DNA from: Legionella fairfieldensis ATCC 49588
GTDB lineage: Bacteria > Pseudomonadota > Gammaproteobacteria > Legionellales > Legionellaceae
Assembly: GCF_000621525.1 (NCBI RefSeq)
Contig: NZ_KK211300.1
Location: 62,001-126,000, forward strand
DNA: 64,000 bases
Reading direction: 5' to 3'
The translations under genes and the position numbers were made by a program. Positions 1 to 9,415 of this stretch are shown piece after piece (the stretch's first letter is position 1; the number at the start of each line of letters is the position of its first letter). The notes beneath the pieces are model-generated. The model was given only the letters and a program-made list of their open reading frames with translations, was not told where the DNA came from and made no database searches.

Positions 1-653
1 TTGGTCAATGCCTGCATGAATTTTGGTTTATGCAGGGACGGCTTATTTTTTATAAAATATACCGCTGCTCGTTTAAGTTGTCTTAAAGGCACTACATCGT
101 CAAGAATACCTAAACGCTTTGCTTTAATAGCAACAAGAGGTATTCCTGTCAAAATAACTTTAGATAGCGCATCAAACCCCCCAATCAACCGAGGCAAACG
201 AACTGTGCCACCCCAACCAGGATGGAAACCCAACATGATTTCCGGTAAACCAAGTCGTGAATCTTCAGTTGCCACACGATAATCACAAGCCAGAGCAAGT
301 TCTAACCCGCCTCCCATACAGAAACCATCAATCATAGCCACTGTAGGTAGGGATAAAGCCTCAAGACGGGAAAAAACATTCTGGCCTTTCCTTAAAAAAT
401 TCACGGCGCCAACAGAAGGATCGAATTTGGAAAACGCATGAACATCGGCGCCAGCAATAAATCCTTTGTTCTTTGCAGAGTAAATAATAAGGCCCTTTGC
501 ATCGGAAATTTGCGCTATTTCCTGTAAAAGACTGTTTAACTCATCCAAAACCTCATCATTAATGGTATTAACCGATGCATCCTGTCGATTAATTCCCAAC
601 CAGATGATATGATCCTCATCTTTTTCCATTTCCCAATGTTTATAATTATCCAT
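1..653 (-). CDS. FadB/FadJ-like multifunctional fatty-acid oxidation enzyme, N-terminal part (runs off the window)
   Basis: About 217 residues of the amino end are visible and form a crotonase (enoyl-CoA hydratase) domain. Seen: an oxyanion-hole stretch GADVHAF, the glycine-rich CMGGGLELALACDYR segment carrying a catalytic-type Glu, and PEIMLGFHPGWGG. In FadB/FadJ this domain is followed by a 3-hydroxyacyl-CoA dehydrogenase domain, which would lie beyond the left edge, so the full architecture is inferred. The ATG overlaps the stop of the upstream thiolase gene by 8 bases (ATGGATAA), which indicates one mRNA and translational coupling. Together they would carry out hydration, oxidation and thiolysis in beta-oxidation. 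A stand-alone hydratase cannot be excluded from this window. Confidence 0.8.
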   Translation of the reverse strand, partial: MDNYKHWEMEKDEDHIIWLGINRQDASVNTINDEVLDELNSLLQEIAQISDAKGLIIYSAKNKGFIAGADVHAFSKFDPSVGAVNFLRKGQNVFSRLEALSLPTVAMIDGFCMGGGLELALACDYRVATEDSRLGLPEIMLGFHPGWGGTVRLPRLIGGFDALSKVILTGIPLVAIKAKRLGILDDVVPLRQLKRAAVYFIKNKPSLHKPKFMQALT

Positions 654-1965
654 TGCTCTTCACTCCTGTTACACGTTCGAGATACATTGCACCACCTTGT
701 CCTCCGCCAATACAAATGGCAGCCATACCACGCGTGCCATTATTTTGTTTAAGCGATTGCAGCACATGTAACACGATGCGAGCTCCACTGGCTCCAATGG
801 GATGCCCCGCAGCAATTGCCCCACCCTCTTTATTAAGCTGAGCTAGCGAAGGGCTGCCTATGGAATTTTCCAAACCTAACTGTTCACGACAGTATTCAGC
901 ATCATCCCAGGCTGCCAGACAACCAAGCACCTGAGCAGCAAATGCTTCATTAATTTCCCAACAATCAAAATCTTTTGGTTTTAAATGATGGCGTTGCATA
1001 ATAGGGGTAGCCGCATGAACTGGCCCCAAGCCCATTTGCGCAGGGTCAAGAGCCGCCCACTGCGAATCCACAATACGACCAAGCACAGGCAAATGATATT
1101 TTTCAACGGCATCTGCACTGGCTAATAACAATAAACAGGCTCCGTCTGTAATTTGTGAACTGTTACCCGGCGTGACCATCCCGTATTTCTTGTCAAAGAA
1201 CGGTTTTAATTGAGCTAATTTTTCAACGGTAGAATCGGCTCGAATGCCATCATCCTGTGTATAGACTCGTCCTTTACTATCAATGACAGGAGTCACCTCC
1301 TCCATTCGCCCTTCTGCATAAGCATGGGCTAAACGGTGATGACTTTCGCAAGCAAATTCATCCATTTGTTTACGAGTAATATTAAAACGATAAGCAACTT
1401 TTTCGGCTGTTTGCCCCATATTTAAACCAACAATGGGATCAGTTAACCCCCGCAGCAAAGCAATCACCGGCGCAAAATAAGACGGTCTGAATTGCGTTAG
1501 TAAACCAAGACGTTGGCCCGTACTTTTTGCCGCAAACCAGCGCGCTAACCAGGCAGCCATTTGTTCATTAAACAACAAGGGTGCATGACTCATCGCATCA
1601 GTACCCCCTGCTAAAATAAGATCACTACGTCCACTGGCAATTTGCAAGGCGGCATTATCAATCGCCTGCATACCCGAGGCACAGTTTCTCATCACAGTAA
1701 ATGCAGGCACCTTATTGCCACACCCCAATCGTAAAGCAACCACCCGCGCGATATTCGCTTCGTCAGGGCCAGGCATAGCCGAGCCAATAATCACTTCATC
1801 CAATTGAGTGGGAGAAACAGACTGTCGATTTAACAAAGGCAACCCTGCTGCCACCGCCAAATCAGAGCCAGTAAAAGGCCCCACCCCCTTTGCCTTTAAA
1901 AATGGAGTCCGATTTCCATCCACCACATACACATCCCTGCCACCTAAATTCGACTTCTGCTTCAT
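646..1965 (-). CDS. fadI: acetyl-CoA C-acyltransferase (FadI/FadA-type thiolase)
   Basis: This 439-residue thiolase would cleave 3-ketoacyl-CoA with CoA in the last step of beta-oxidation. Seen: the N-terminal nucleophile motif NCASGMQA, the GGTDAMSHAPLLF stretch, the WEINEAFAAQ motif and the C-terminal GGAIAAGHPIGASGARI and CIGGGQGGA motifs with the active-site His and Cys. The start was set at the ATG preceded by AGGAGG; an upstream in-frame ATG would add 11 residues but lacks such a site. Length and the insertion after the first third fit the FadI branch better than the roughly 390-residue FadA. It is first in the operon and overlaps the FadB-like gene. Confidence 0.9.
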   Translation of the reverse strand: MKQKSNLGGRDVYVVDGNRTPFLKAKGVGPFTGSDLAVAAGLPLLNRQSVSPTQLDEVIIGSAMPGPDEANIARVVALRLGCGNKVPAFTVMRNCASGMQAIDNAALQIASGRSDLILAGGTDAMSHAPLLFNEQMAAWLARWFAAKSTGQRLGLLTQFRPSYFAPVIALLRGLTDPIVGLNMGQTAEKVAYRFNITRKQMDEFACESHHRLAHAYAEGRMEEVTPVIDSKGRVYTQDDGIRADSTVEKLAQLKPFFDKKYGMVTPGNSSQITDGACLLLLASADAVEKYHLPVLGRIVDSQWAALDPAQMGLGPVHAATPIMQRHHLKPKDFDCWEINEAFAAQVLGCLAAWDDAEYCREQLGLENSIGSPSLAQLNKEGGAIAAGHPIGASGARIVLHVLQSLKQNNGTRGMAAICIGGGQGGAMYLERVTGVKSNG

Positions 1966-2125
1966 TACTCCTCCTGATACTTGCCATGTAACTGACAACC
2001 GCCAAATTTTTCCTATAAAAGATATCAGTAAACCTGCAATTTGGGAAATTATCTCTTTTACGAATGCTCAAAAAACAATGAGTTACACTAAAAAAATTTA
2101 AATGACTCGAAATTGAATAATAGAG

Positions 2126-2153
2126 TTGACGCCACATAAATACCTGCTATACT
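2126..2153 (+). promoter_or_regulatory. sigma-70-type promoter of the tRNA pair
   Basis: TTGACG and TATACT are separated by 16 bases and lie just before the first tRNA. The predicted start is about 7 bases after the -10 box, close to the tRNA 5' end. Confidence 0.65.
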
Positions 2154-2166
2154 TCGCCTCCATTAA

Positions 2167-2256
2167 GGAGAGATGGCCGAGAGGTCGAAGGCGCTCCCCT
2201 GCTAAGGGAGTATGGGAGAAATCTCATCGAGGGTTCGAATCCCTCTCTCTCCGCCA
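2167..2256 (+). tRNA. tRNA-Ser (anticodon GCT)
   Basis: A 90-nt class II tRNA. The acceptor arms GGAGAGA and TCTCTCC pair, the anticodon loop CTGCTAA is closed by a CTCCC/GGGAG stem, a long variable arm is present, the T arm carries GTTCGAATC, and CCA is encoded. It reads AGC/AGU. Confidence 0.97.
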
Positions 2257-2262
2257 GAACAC

Positions 2263-2339
2263 GCGCCCGTAGCTCAGTTGGATAGAGTATCTGGCTACGA
2301 ACCAGGGGGTCGGAGGTTCGAATCCTTCCGGGCGCGCCA
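2263..2339 (+). tRNA. tRNA-Arg (anticodon ACG)
   Basis: A 77-nt tRNA six bases after tRNA-Ser, probably co-transcribed with it. The acceptor arms GCGCCCG and CGGGCGC pair, the anticodon loop is CTACGAA on a CTGG/CCAG stem, the T-loop sequence is TTCGAAT, and CCA is encoded. A34 would be read as inosine. Confidence 0.97.
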
Positions 2340-2418
2340 TTTTCATGCGGTCTAGTAAAGCTCTATTGTAATAACAGGGCACTTAGAAATAACAACACAT
2401 CCCATTAAAGGATTGCAC

Positions 2419-3048
2419 ATGGGCCAGTCAAAAATTCAACTTAGACAATTAAATGAATATTCGTGGTCTGTTATTCTTGCATTTATATGTGCAACACTTG
2501 CGATGCAATATCATACAGCTAGTATCCACATCAAGGATTTTTTTCAGGTACTTCCTCTAATTATTGTCTTCATTTCCTGGTGCGAAAAATCGGCATACTT
2601 CATAAAGCAACCCGAAAGCAACTTAAAAAAAACAGAAATATTTAATCGAGACACTTTTATATTAAGTTTTAGTTTTTTGCTTGCATGCCTTATCTCATTA
2701 TTATTTGCTTATGATAATAGTGATGCCAAAGGTTGGTGGGTATTAATTGTTTACTTCATTACTTTGTATGGTTTGTTTTTTTCCCTGATTTTCTCGCTCA
2801 TAGCTCTTTTGATAAAAAACCACAAAATATATACGATGATTTTTTCGTCCTTAATTGTTGCACTGATTTCTTTGGGAAATTTTTTCCCTCATTATATATC
2901 TCTCCCATTAATAGGGAATGTTGATACTTTTTTTGTAATCACAGGTTCGTTGCTAATTGTTCATTGTTTATTTGCTATGGGCTATAAAGTGGTCAGATTA
3001 TTTTTCAATACAAGAAGAGCAGCCTACAAAGATAAATCAATTAAATAA
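2419..3048 (+). CDS. integral membrane protein of unknown function
   Basis: I do not recognise the family. The 209-residue protein has about six hydrophobic stretches (roughly residues 15-32, 44-60, 78-98, 108-133, 137-155 and 170-188), separated by short polar loops, with a basic C-terminus. The ATG was chosen because AAAGGA precedes it by six bases; a TTG two codons earlier is less likely. The next gene starts 14 bases downstream on the same strand, so the two are probably one operon, pairing a membrane protein with a secreted papain-like protein. Confidence 0.7.
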   Translation: MGQSKIQLRQLNEYSWSVILAFICATLAMQYHTASIHIKDFFQVLPLIIVFISWCEKSAYFIKQPESNLKKTEIFNRDTFILSFSFLLACLISLLFAYDNSDAKGWWVLIVYFITLYGLFFSLIFSLIALLIKNHKIYTMIFSSLIVALISLGNFFPHYISLPLIGNVDTFFVITGSLLIVHCLFAMGYKVVRLFFNTRRAAYKDKSIK

Positions 3049-3062
3049 CAAGGTTAGAAGAG

Positions 3063-4514
3063 ATGAGATGTAGAAAATTAGTAACATTAAGTGTAAGTAT
3101 TACAATAGCAGGTTTATTATCTTCAGCAACACACGCCAAGAAAATTTATCCCGCTGAAGTGATGGGGAGAGATTTAAACTACCCTGGACTTGGATGGTTA
3201 GGTCATGTGGGTATTGCAAATGCTCAAATGATGGACCCAAGTGGAATGACACAAAATGCAAACTTGGTTATTGAAATTCTTAATGAGAACGTTGTAGGTC
3301 AATTAAACAGTATAAGCAATTTCAAGGCTCGCTCTCCTTATTGGGGAAGCAAGTATGGCATTGCAGACAGAGGCGTAGCAGGTTATAAAGTTCTCGTGGA
3401 AGCAAATCATCAAAGATGGTGGTGTCCTGTTTATACTTCTAATACTGATTATCATATTGGCTCAGGAATTCCAACAACAGGTCAAGTAATTGAATGTGGA
3501 AGATGGCGATGTGATACTTACGTTTGGTGGGCATTTTATAGCCAAGGATTTGATACTATGCCAGGTCATGTTTGGCTACCCCGAAATCTATTTAATTATT
3601 TCCCTTATTTCAATGATGAGAGATTAAAAGAAGACCCTCCTACCCTCGCAAATGTTGCGAACAATAGAACACTGGAAGATGTATCTGCTCAAGAACTTAA
3701 TTTAATGCCTTATGAGGAATTCCAAATGATAATGGACAGCCCGCCAGCCCATTATGTGACATCCCCATCTACTATTCAAATACAATTAGCTGCAAATCCC
3801 GAGCTAAATGACGTTAAACGTGGAATTATGATAGATAGGCTTGTTTCAAGATCCACAGAACCTGATTTGGTTAAAAAATTATTAACTATTTATAATGAAA
3901 CAGATCGTGTGGAAATAAAAAGCAAGATTGTAGAAAATTTAATGCTTTATAACCAACAACACCGTACTGAAAAATCATATATTGATAACGATATGCCTAT
4001 AATTAAAGATTTTTTTGAAAAGCTTTTAGATGACAAATCACTGACTTCGCATATGGTCGACACAGGAGCAAGGGGGTATATTGATACACATACAGCTGAT
4101 GAAATCACCAATAACGTAGATAAAATAAATGAATCGCTAAAGCATGTGAATCATCATTCTTCTGTGATGTTGAAATACACATTAACATTTAAGTCAAAAG
4201 AGCTACAAAAAATCTACATGAAATCATTGGTAAATGAATTAAAAAGAGCCAACGATTCAGATCTGGATAGTTATTTATTTGGTCCATTATCTATCGCCTA
4301 TCAAGGAATAGGAAAAGACTTACTTGAACCTGAATCGAAGCAAGTAGTTATAAACTATTTAAAGGAAGTTCGTTCTAAGTACACTCCTCAAGGGATTAAA
4401 GCTAATCCGAATGATCCACATCGAAGTACTACATCGCTCTATTATTTTGAGTTAATTAAAAACATGGGGCTCATCTCCACTTTAGGGAGTATTAATCAAG
4501 AACACAAACCTTAA
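3063..4514 (+). CDS. secreted NlpC/P60-like (permuted papain-fold) protein with helical C-terminal region
   Basis: The 483-residue protein starts with a signal peptide ending at about residue 25 (THA/KK). Seen: a GHVGI motif with His48 and a WRCDTYVWWAF segment with Cys150. The order His before Cys is the circularly permuted arrangement of the YiiX/LRAT-like NlpC/P60 group, whose members hydrolyse peptide, amide or ester bonds; the substrate here is unknown. From about residue 230 the protein is helical and HEAT-like in character, with no motif I recognise. It is probably periplasmic or exported. The family assignment rests on the two motifs and is inference; catalytic activity is unproven. 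Confidence 0.6.
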   Translation: MRCRKLVTLSVSITIAGLLSSATHAKKIYPAEVMGRDLNYPGLGWLGHVGIANAQMMDPSGMTQNANLVIEILNENVVGQLNSISNFKARSPYWGSKYGIADRGVAGYKVLVEANHQRWWCPVYTSNTDYHIGSGIPTTGQVIECGRWRCDTYVWWAFYSQGFDTMPGHVWLPRNLFNYFPYFNDERLKEDPPTLANVANNRTLEDVSAQELNLMPYEEFQMIMDSPPAHYVTSPSTIQIQLAANPELNDVKRGIMIDRLVSRSTEPDLVKKLLTIYNETDRVEIKSKIVENLMLYNQQHRTEKSYIDNDMPIIKDFFEKLLDDKSLTSHMVDTGARGYIDTHTADEITNNVDKINESLKHVNHHSSVMLKYTLTFKSKELQKIYMKSLVNELKRANDSDLDSYLFGPLSIAYQGIGKDLLEPESKQVVINYLKEVRSKYTPQGIKANPNDPHRSTTSLYYFELIKNMGLISTLGSINQEHKP

Positions 4515-4587
4515 CCCTTAACCTATAATTTTCAAAGTTTCGACGTTGAATGAGCTCTACAATAATTACTTCCATTTGATTGATGAC

Positions 4588-4624
4588 AATTTTAGGCTCT
4601 CCTATTGGGATGGAGCCTAAAATT
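4588..4624. terminator. inverted repeat, possible terminator after the papain-like gene
   Basis: A perfect 12-bp stem (AATTTTAGGCTC / GAGCCTAAAATT) with a 13-base loop. It is followed by two smaller palindromes (GAGT/ACTC and GAATTTTC/GAAAATTC) rather than a clean T run. The surrounding 327-base gap between genes shows no other clear element. Confidence 0.45.
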
Positions 4625-4841
4625 GAGTCAGAAAACTCAACGAATTTTCGGAAAATTCTATGCACATGAAATCAATAAAGAATTACGCCGTTGGCTTGAA
4701 CAAAATAATACATAATCTTCATTATCGCGGTATTTGTGCAAAATTAGAGATTCCAACTCCTTTCTTATAAAGTGATTATCAAGGCATGGAATAGAACTAT
4801 ACATCGCTGAAAAATATATAGCTTTCTCATATAAAGCATTT

Positions 4842-6062
4842 ATGCATAAGCTAGGCCTTGATTCCGATGAAAAAGTTTGGGAGAAAACGATAGATTACCC
4901 CAACCAGGAAATTTATTATAAAAGACATGAAATCGCACATACTAACCCTAATGGAAAGATATTAGGAATCTTCGAAAATAGAGTTTTTGACTTAACTTCA
5001 ATTGCTGAAAGTCATCCTGGTGGTCATAGAATTATAAAAAGTTTAGCTGGCACTGATATGACAGTGGAGCTTAAACAAGCGCATTTCTATGATATAGAAA
5101 ATATCAAATCTTTATTGAAAAAATACTGCATTGGTCAACTTAAAGAACCATTAATTGAAGATGGACTAAAGCATGTGGTCAATAAGTGGATACGCGTTTT
5201 ATTTATGATCTCCGAAATTCAAAATAATCTGCAAAATATTTGGTTTTTTGATCAGGCACACGTGGGGGATCGCAAGAGACAAGTTCCCTTCCATTTTGTA
5301 ATGAAAACCTTAAGTATCTTATTCGGGCATGAAGGTTATTTAGACTCTTTGCTTTCAATTATTGATAACAATTTATTAACTTTATATCGCGATAAAGATT
5401 TAAAACATTTTAAATCTTTAAGAGGAGATAAAAATGCTCATAAATTTATCGACATTGGACAGCTTGCAATAGAATATGGGCAAGATGAAATTAAATATTA
5501 TAACCTTCAAACTATAGATGAAACGCTTGTTAATAATTTAATCGTTTCTAGACTTTACAATAAGTTAGTTCTAGATAGTTTAGCATTTTTTACAAAATTA
5601 CAAAATATTATTAGTAAAGCTATAGATGAAATCTATGAAGGAAAGTATAGTAAGTTTGAGACAGATAGCTATATAAATGAATTAGTTAAAGCAAATATTT
5701 TTTCATTTATCAACGAAGTTGATTCGGAAGAAAATTTTGCTCTTGTATATCCTATCTATGAACCAAACAAAAAAATTGAACCTAATTATGCGTTTTTATT
5801 AAATGCTTGCGCGAACATGGATCAGCGTCATTTTATTCTAGGCGCATTAAGCTTAGTGTTATTCATGACAATTTTTGAAGTTCTTGTAAATAACAAGATA
5901 GAGTTTGGGGTGGTAGCTGCTGCATCAGCAACAGTACTTGCTTTTGCAGGACAACGTTTTTTCAACCAAGCACCACGGCTGCAAAATGCAGTTTCTTCAA
6001 GAGCTACGTTAGAAAAATCATGTCACCTTGACGTAACCAGCTCTAAAACTCTTTTGCAGTAG
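4842..6062 (+). CDS. cytochrome b5-like heme-binding domain protein with C-terminal membrane anchor
   Basis: Residues 38-100 of 406 look like a cytochrome b5 domain: VFDLTSIAESHPGG with His58, a downstream LAGTDMT segment and His81 in KQAHF. The spacing is near that of the two heme-ligating histidines in cytochrome b5. Residues 110-320 are helical and polar, with no domain I recognise. Two hydrophobic stretches near 328-348 and 352-370 could anchor the protein in a membrane. Cytochrome b5 domains pass electrons to desaturases, hydroxylases or reductases; no such partner is obvious beside it. Upstream spacing for ribosome binding is weak, so the start is uncertain by a few codons. Confidence 0.65.
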   Translation: MHKLGLDSDEKVWEKTIDYPNQEIYYKRHEIAHTNPNGKILGIFENRVFDLTSIAESHPGGHRIIKSLAGTDMTVELKQAHFYDIENIKSLLKKYCIGQLKEPLIEDGLKHVVNKWIRVLFMISEIQNNLQNIWFFDQAHVGDRKRQVPFHFVMKTLSILFGHEGYLDSLLSIIDNNLLTLYRDKDLKHFKSLRGDKNAHKFIDIGQLAIEYGQDEIKYYNLQTIDETLVNNLIVSRLYNKLVLDSLAFFTKLQNIISKAIDEIYEGKYSKFETDSYINELVKANIFSFINEVDSEENFALVYPIYEPNKKIEPNYAFLLNACANMDQRHFILGALSLVLFMTIFEVLVNNKIEFGVVAAASATVLAFAGQRFFNQAPRLQNAVSSRATLEKSCHLDVTSSKTLLQ

Positions 6063-6215
6063 TTCTGATTGGACAGAAGAAGGTTTTTGATTTATTAATG
6101 AGGCATTGTACACTGCAGAAAAAAACTACTTTTGAAACAAGTAAATGAGAATATGAGACAGCGAATAATTAGACATCCTGCCATTAGTCCGATTTTAGAG
6201 AATTAAGGTTTATAA

Positions 6216-7189
6216 ATGTTGGTTTTAAGCTCAAATGACTTGATTAAGTGTCTCGATTTGGATGATCTGAGGTTGTGCATGTCAAATGCATTACAGGCTG
6301 TATCACAGCAAAAAACGAGGAATTTTCAGCGTGCTGTGTTTAATCTTGACTCCAGAGCGGCACTCGCTTTATGCCCTCCATGGATATATCAAATCAGCTT
6401 TTAGGCTATAAAGCGATATCAGTGTTTCACGATAATGTTCATTATGGCCTTAATCCACATCAAGGACTTGTAGTATTATTGGATGCTAAAAAAGGTTTAA
6501 TAAATTGCCTTATTGAGGGTTCTACACTTACAGCATTGCGTACTGCTGCTGTGAGCGCTGTGGCCACTGACTTGTTAAGCCGGCCTGACTCTACTCGTTT
6601 GGCATTAATAGGAGCGGGGCGCCAAGCTCTTGAACATATCAAAGCTATCGCGAAAATTAGACCTATTGATACAGTTTACCTTTACTCACGCTCCACAAAA
6701 ACGATTAGCCGATTTATTCATAAATTGCAGCTGGAGCAAATTTTTAAAATTGTAGTTAGTGAGGAGCCGAAAGAGGCTGTACAAAAAGCTGATATTGTTG
6801 TTACGTCTACACCTTCGAAGAAAGCTCTTCTTGACCTTGCGGATTTTAAGGAAGGTGTTCATATAAACGCAATTGGTGCTTGTCAACCAGGTTTTCAAGA
6901 AATAAATTTATATGATCATTACTCTCTCAAAATTTATTTTGATTGTAAAGACGCTTGCTTACTAGAAAGTGATGAAATTATCAATCCGCTTACTCAAAAA
7001 AAACTCTCAGAAGAATCTATAATTGGTGAGTTAGGTGATTGCCTTACCCATAAGATAGCTGGACGTACTAGTAAAAAAGAAATTACGCTTTTTAAGGGGG
7101 TAGGTTTGGGTATTGAGGATGTTTATGCTGCTGACTATTTTTATAAAAAGGCATTAAAACAACAAATTGGACAGAAAATTACTTTATGA
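6216..7189 (+). pseudogene. ornithine cyclodeaminase / mu-crystallin family protein, split by a frameshift
   Basis: The first frame (62 codons) holds the family's amino end and breaks off in the run ALALCPP. The second frame picks up exactly where the family continues (MPSMDIS, LGYKAISVFHDN, HQGLVVLLDA, LTALRTAAVSAVATDLLSRPD) and keeps a Rossmann motif ALIGAGRQA. One extra A near position 6371 (TTATGCCC to TTAATGCCC) would restore a single frame of about 320 residues. Family members are NAD(P)-dependent and include ornithine cyclodeaminase, alanine dehydrogenase, SbnB and EutC. The stop overlaps the next ATG by 4 bases, so the pair was built as an operon. It is either a young pseudogene or a sequence error. 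Confidence 0.8.
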
Positions 7190-8115
7190 TAAAAAATAAT
7201 ATTGCACTTAACCAATTGGTTATACGTACGCCATTACTATCCTTTAATGAAATAGAGGAGTCGCAAATTTATCTCAAACCAGAAAACCTGCAACAATTTG
7301 GCTCTTATAAAATAAGAGGGGTTGTATCTGTAATTAAAAACAGTGAACCTTTACTACTCAGTAAAGGGCTTTCAGCAGCAAGTGCAGGTAATATGGGACA
7401 AGCCATTGCATTTGTTGCCAGACAACTTGCTATTCCTTGCCATATTTATGTGCCCGATACAACCCCTCAGATAAAGAAAGATCGTATTAAAAAATCAGGA
7501 GCTAACCTTCATGAAAAGCCTTTTGAAGCAATATGGCAAATTGTTCGAGGTGATATTAGCCCTTCTACGGAGAGTATTTTTATTCATCCTGTTTTCTCTG
7601 AGGCATTACTTGCAGGCTATGAAGCAATTGCTTATGAAATTATTGAAGACTTACCTGATCTGGATGCCATTATAATACCTTTTGGCGTCGGTGGATTAAG
7701 TATTGCGATTAGCAGAGTTATTCATCAGTATAATCCGAAGATTGCAATTTATACTTGCGAGCCTGAAACTGCAGCACCTATGTATAACTCACTGAGACAA
7801 GGAAAACCGACTTCTGTATCCAGAATAGTTTCTTTTGTTGATGCTATTGGTACACCAGAAGTTTTACCTGCCGTTTTTCAGCAATTATCCCCTTTCTTGA
7901 CTGATAGTATTGTAGTAAATCTGGAAAGCGTTAAACAGGCAGTTAGAACCTTATTATTTAATAATAAATTATTATGTGAAGGAGCTTCTGCTTGTAGTTT
8001 GGCAGCGGGATTAAACATTTTAAAAGAAAAAAAACATCGCAAAATAGTCTGTCTACTCACAGGAGGAAATTTAGCAGGTGAATTATTGCAAGAATTATTG
8101 GCCTCTCCTGTTTAG
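7186..8115 (+). CDS. PLP-dependent threonine/serine dehydratase-family enzyme
   Basis: The 309-residue protein has the fold-type II PLP signature: Schiff-base Lys42 in GSYKIRG, the SAGNMGQAIA loop that holds the cofactor ring, the GVGGL phosphate-binding loop and a C-terminal LLTGGN. It lacks the regulatory ACT domain of biosynthetic IlvA. Family members eliminate water or ammonia, or exchange the beta substituent, on serine, threonine or related amino acids. The 4-base overlap (ATGA) with the ornithine-cyclodeaminase-like gene recalls the EutB-EutC and SbnA-SbnB pairings. A role in making or using a non-standard amino acid such as 2,3-diaminopropionate is only a hypothesis. Confidence 0.8.
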   Translation: MIKNNIALNQLVIRTPLLSFNEIEESQIYLKPENLQQFGSYKIRGVVSVIKNSEPLLLSKGLSAASAGNMGQAIAFVARQLAIPCHIYVPDTTPQIKKDRIKKSGANLHEKPFEAIWQIVRGDISPSTESIFIHPVFSEALLAGYEAIAYEIIEDLPDLDAIIIPFGVGGLSIAISRVIHQYNPKIAIYTCEPETAAPMYNSLRQGKPTSVSRIVSFVDAIGTPEVLPAVFQQLSPFLTDSIVVNLESVKQAVRTLLFNNKLLCEGASACSLAAGLNILKEKKHRKIVCLLTGGNLAGELLQELLASPV

Positions 8116-8330
8116 TTTTAATCAGGATTTTCTGCATATCCAACTAAACTGGTAATGTTAACTCGCTCAAACACTAATTGCTTAACAAAAACGACAGCAA
8201 TTTTTTTTGATTACGCAGTGACTCACTCTAGATCAGTAGTTACCAGAAAACCAACCGATTTTATGTATTGAAAGTTGGGATAAAAGACGTAAATCTTTTA
8301 AATTCCATTCAATTATTTTTTAGTAACTCA

Positions 8331-9403
8331 CTACAGTGAACTCCCTAGCTGTTTAAGTTCATCGATTACACTTACTGTTTCCGCCACTTCACTTTTCAAT
8401 ATATAGGCAGAGACTGTATATTGTGGAATTTTCTTAAAAAAGAGATGACGAGAATCGGCATTATTATGTTCATATCTTCTTTTTCTAAAATTTTCAGGAG
8501 TTTCATTTTTTAAATAATTCGGCTCATAACATTCATAAGAAGGAGTTAAAGGGAGAATATTATAGGCTACTGATTTTTTCATAAATTTATCATCAAAAAA
8601 AGAGTGCCAAAAATTTCCTAAATGAGTAGGACCAGAATAAGCTTGGTAATATTTTTCAAAATCTTTCAAAGCGTAAGCACATGTTTTAAAAATTTCAAGA
8701 CGTTTTCGAAATATATTTTTCAACTTTGCTTTTCAACAAATTTTGGATTTATATTTGTTTCAATTAAATCTTCATATAATTTCCAAGGCAACTCAAATAA
8801 TCTGGACAATGCAGCATAAGCTTCAAAGTTTCGCCAACATGAAAGGTATATTTTATTACAATAATTGGAATTTTTTTCATTATTTTTCTCTTCTTCAAGA
8901 TATTCTAACCTAAATTCAAATTTATCGTATTCCTCTTTCTCATCGTCAAGATCATCCAGTTTAGAATCCGCAATAAATTGTATATTTTTTAAAATATCTC
9001 TCTCTTCAAATTCCCAAAAAGGATATCCAAAACAGCATCCAGGATCAAACCGAATAATTCTCACAAATTTTTTTTCCTCTTCATTAATAGATCCAAAATT
9101 ACGATGATCAATATCATATAAGAAAAAAGAAAAAACAGCCTGCATGACTGCCCCTATAACTGGCTTTCCCTCTGTTGGAAAAACTTCATTTGCTTCAAAT
9201 ATATTTTTTAATAATAAATAATTGTTAGCATCTGTGAATATTTTATCTTCATTAATAGGTATATAGGATGAAAGCCGATAATATATATTACCATCAGTTG
9301 CCGAATAATTTTTTGGTTGGCTTTTACCTAAAAGAGCTCTAAGTATTTCACCTCCTAAAACAGCTAATTCTATAGCCAACTGACGAATGGATTTGGAATC
9401 CAT
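8331..9403 (-). pseudogene. kinase-like-fold protein, broken by a frameshift
   Basis: Two frames on the same strand abut: the 227-codon upstream frame ends in TGA, and the 130-codon frame begins on the overlapping TTG. Read together they give one protein of about 357 residues. The upstream part carries a pattern like a kinase catalytic loop, DIDHRNFG, followed by RIIRFDPG, resembling the D-x-D/N loop and the DxG metal-binding motif of eukaryote-like or phosphoinositide-kinase-like enzymes. The downstream part has an aromatic-rich helical tail (FEKYYQAY, FFDDKF). Base composition is low-GC even for this window. Such proteins are common among Legionella effectors, but the kinase call is inference. 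A single indel in the GAAAAGCAAAG stretch could explain the break. Confidence 0.5.
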
Positions 9404-9415
9404 TTTTTTAAATAA

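Noticed and set aside
8865-9107. 80-codon Ser/Phe-rich frame antisense to the kinase-like gene
   Set aside because: Low-complexity shadow of an acidic, Lys-rich coding strand.
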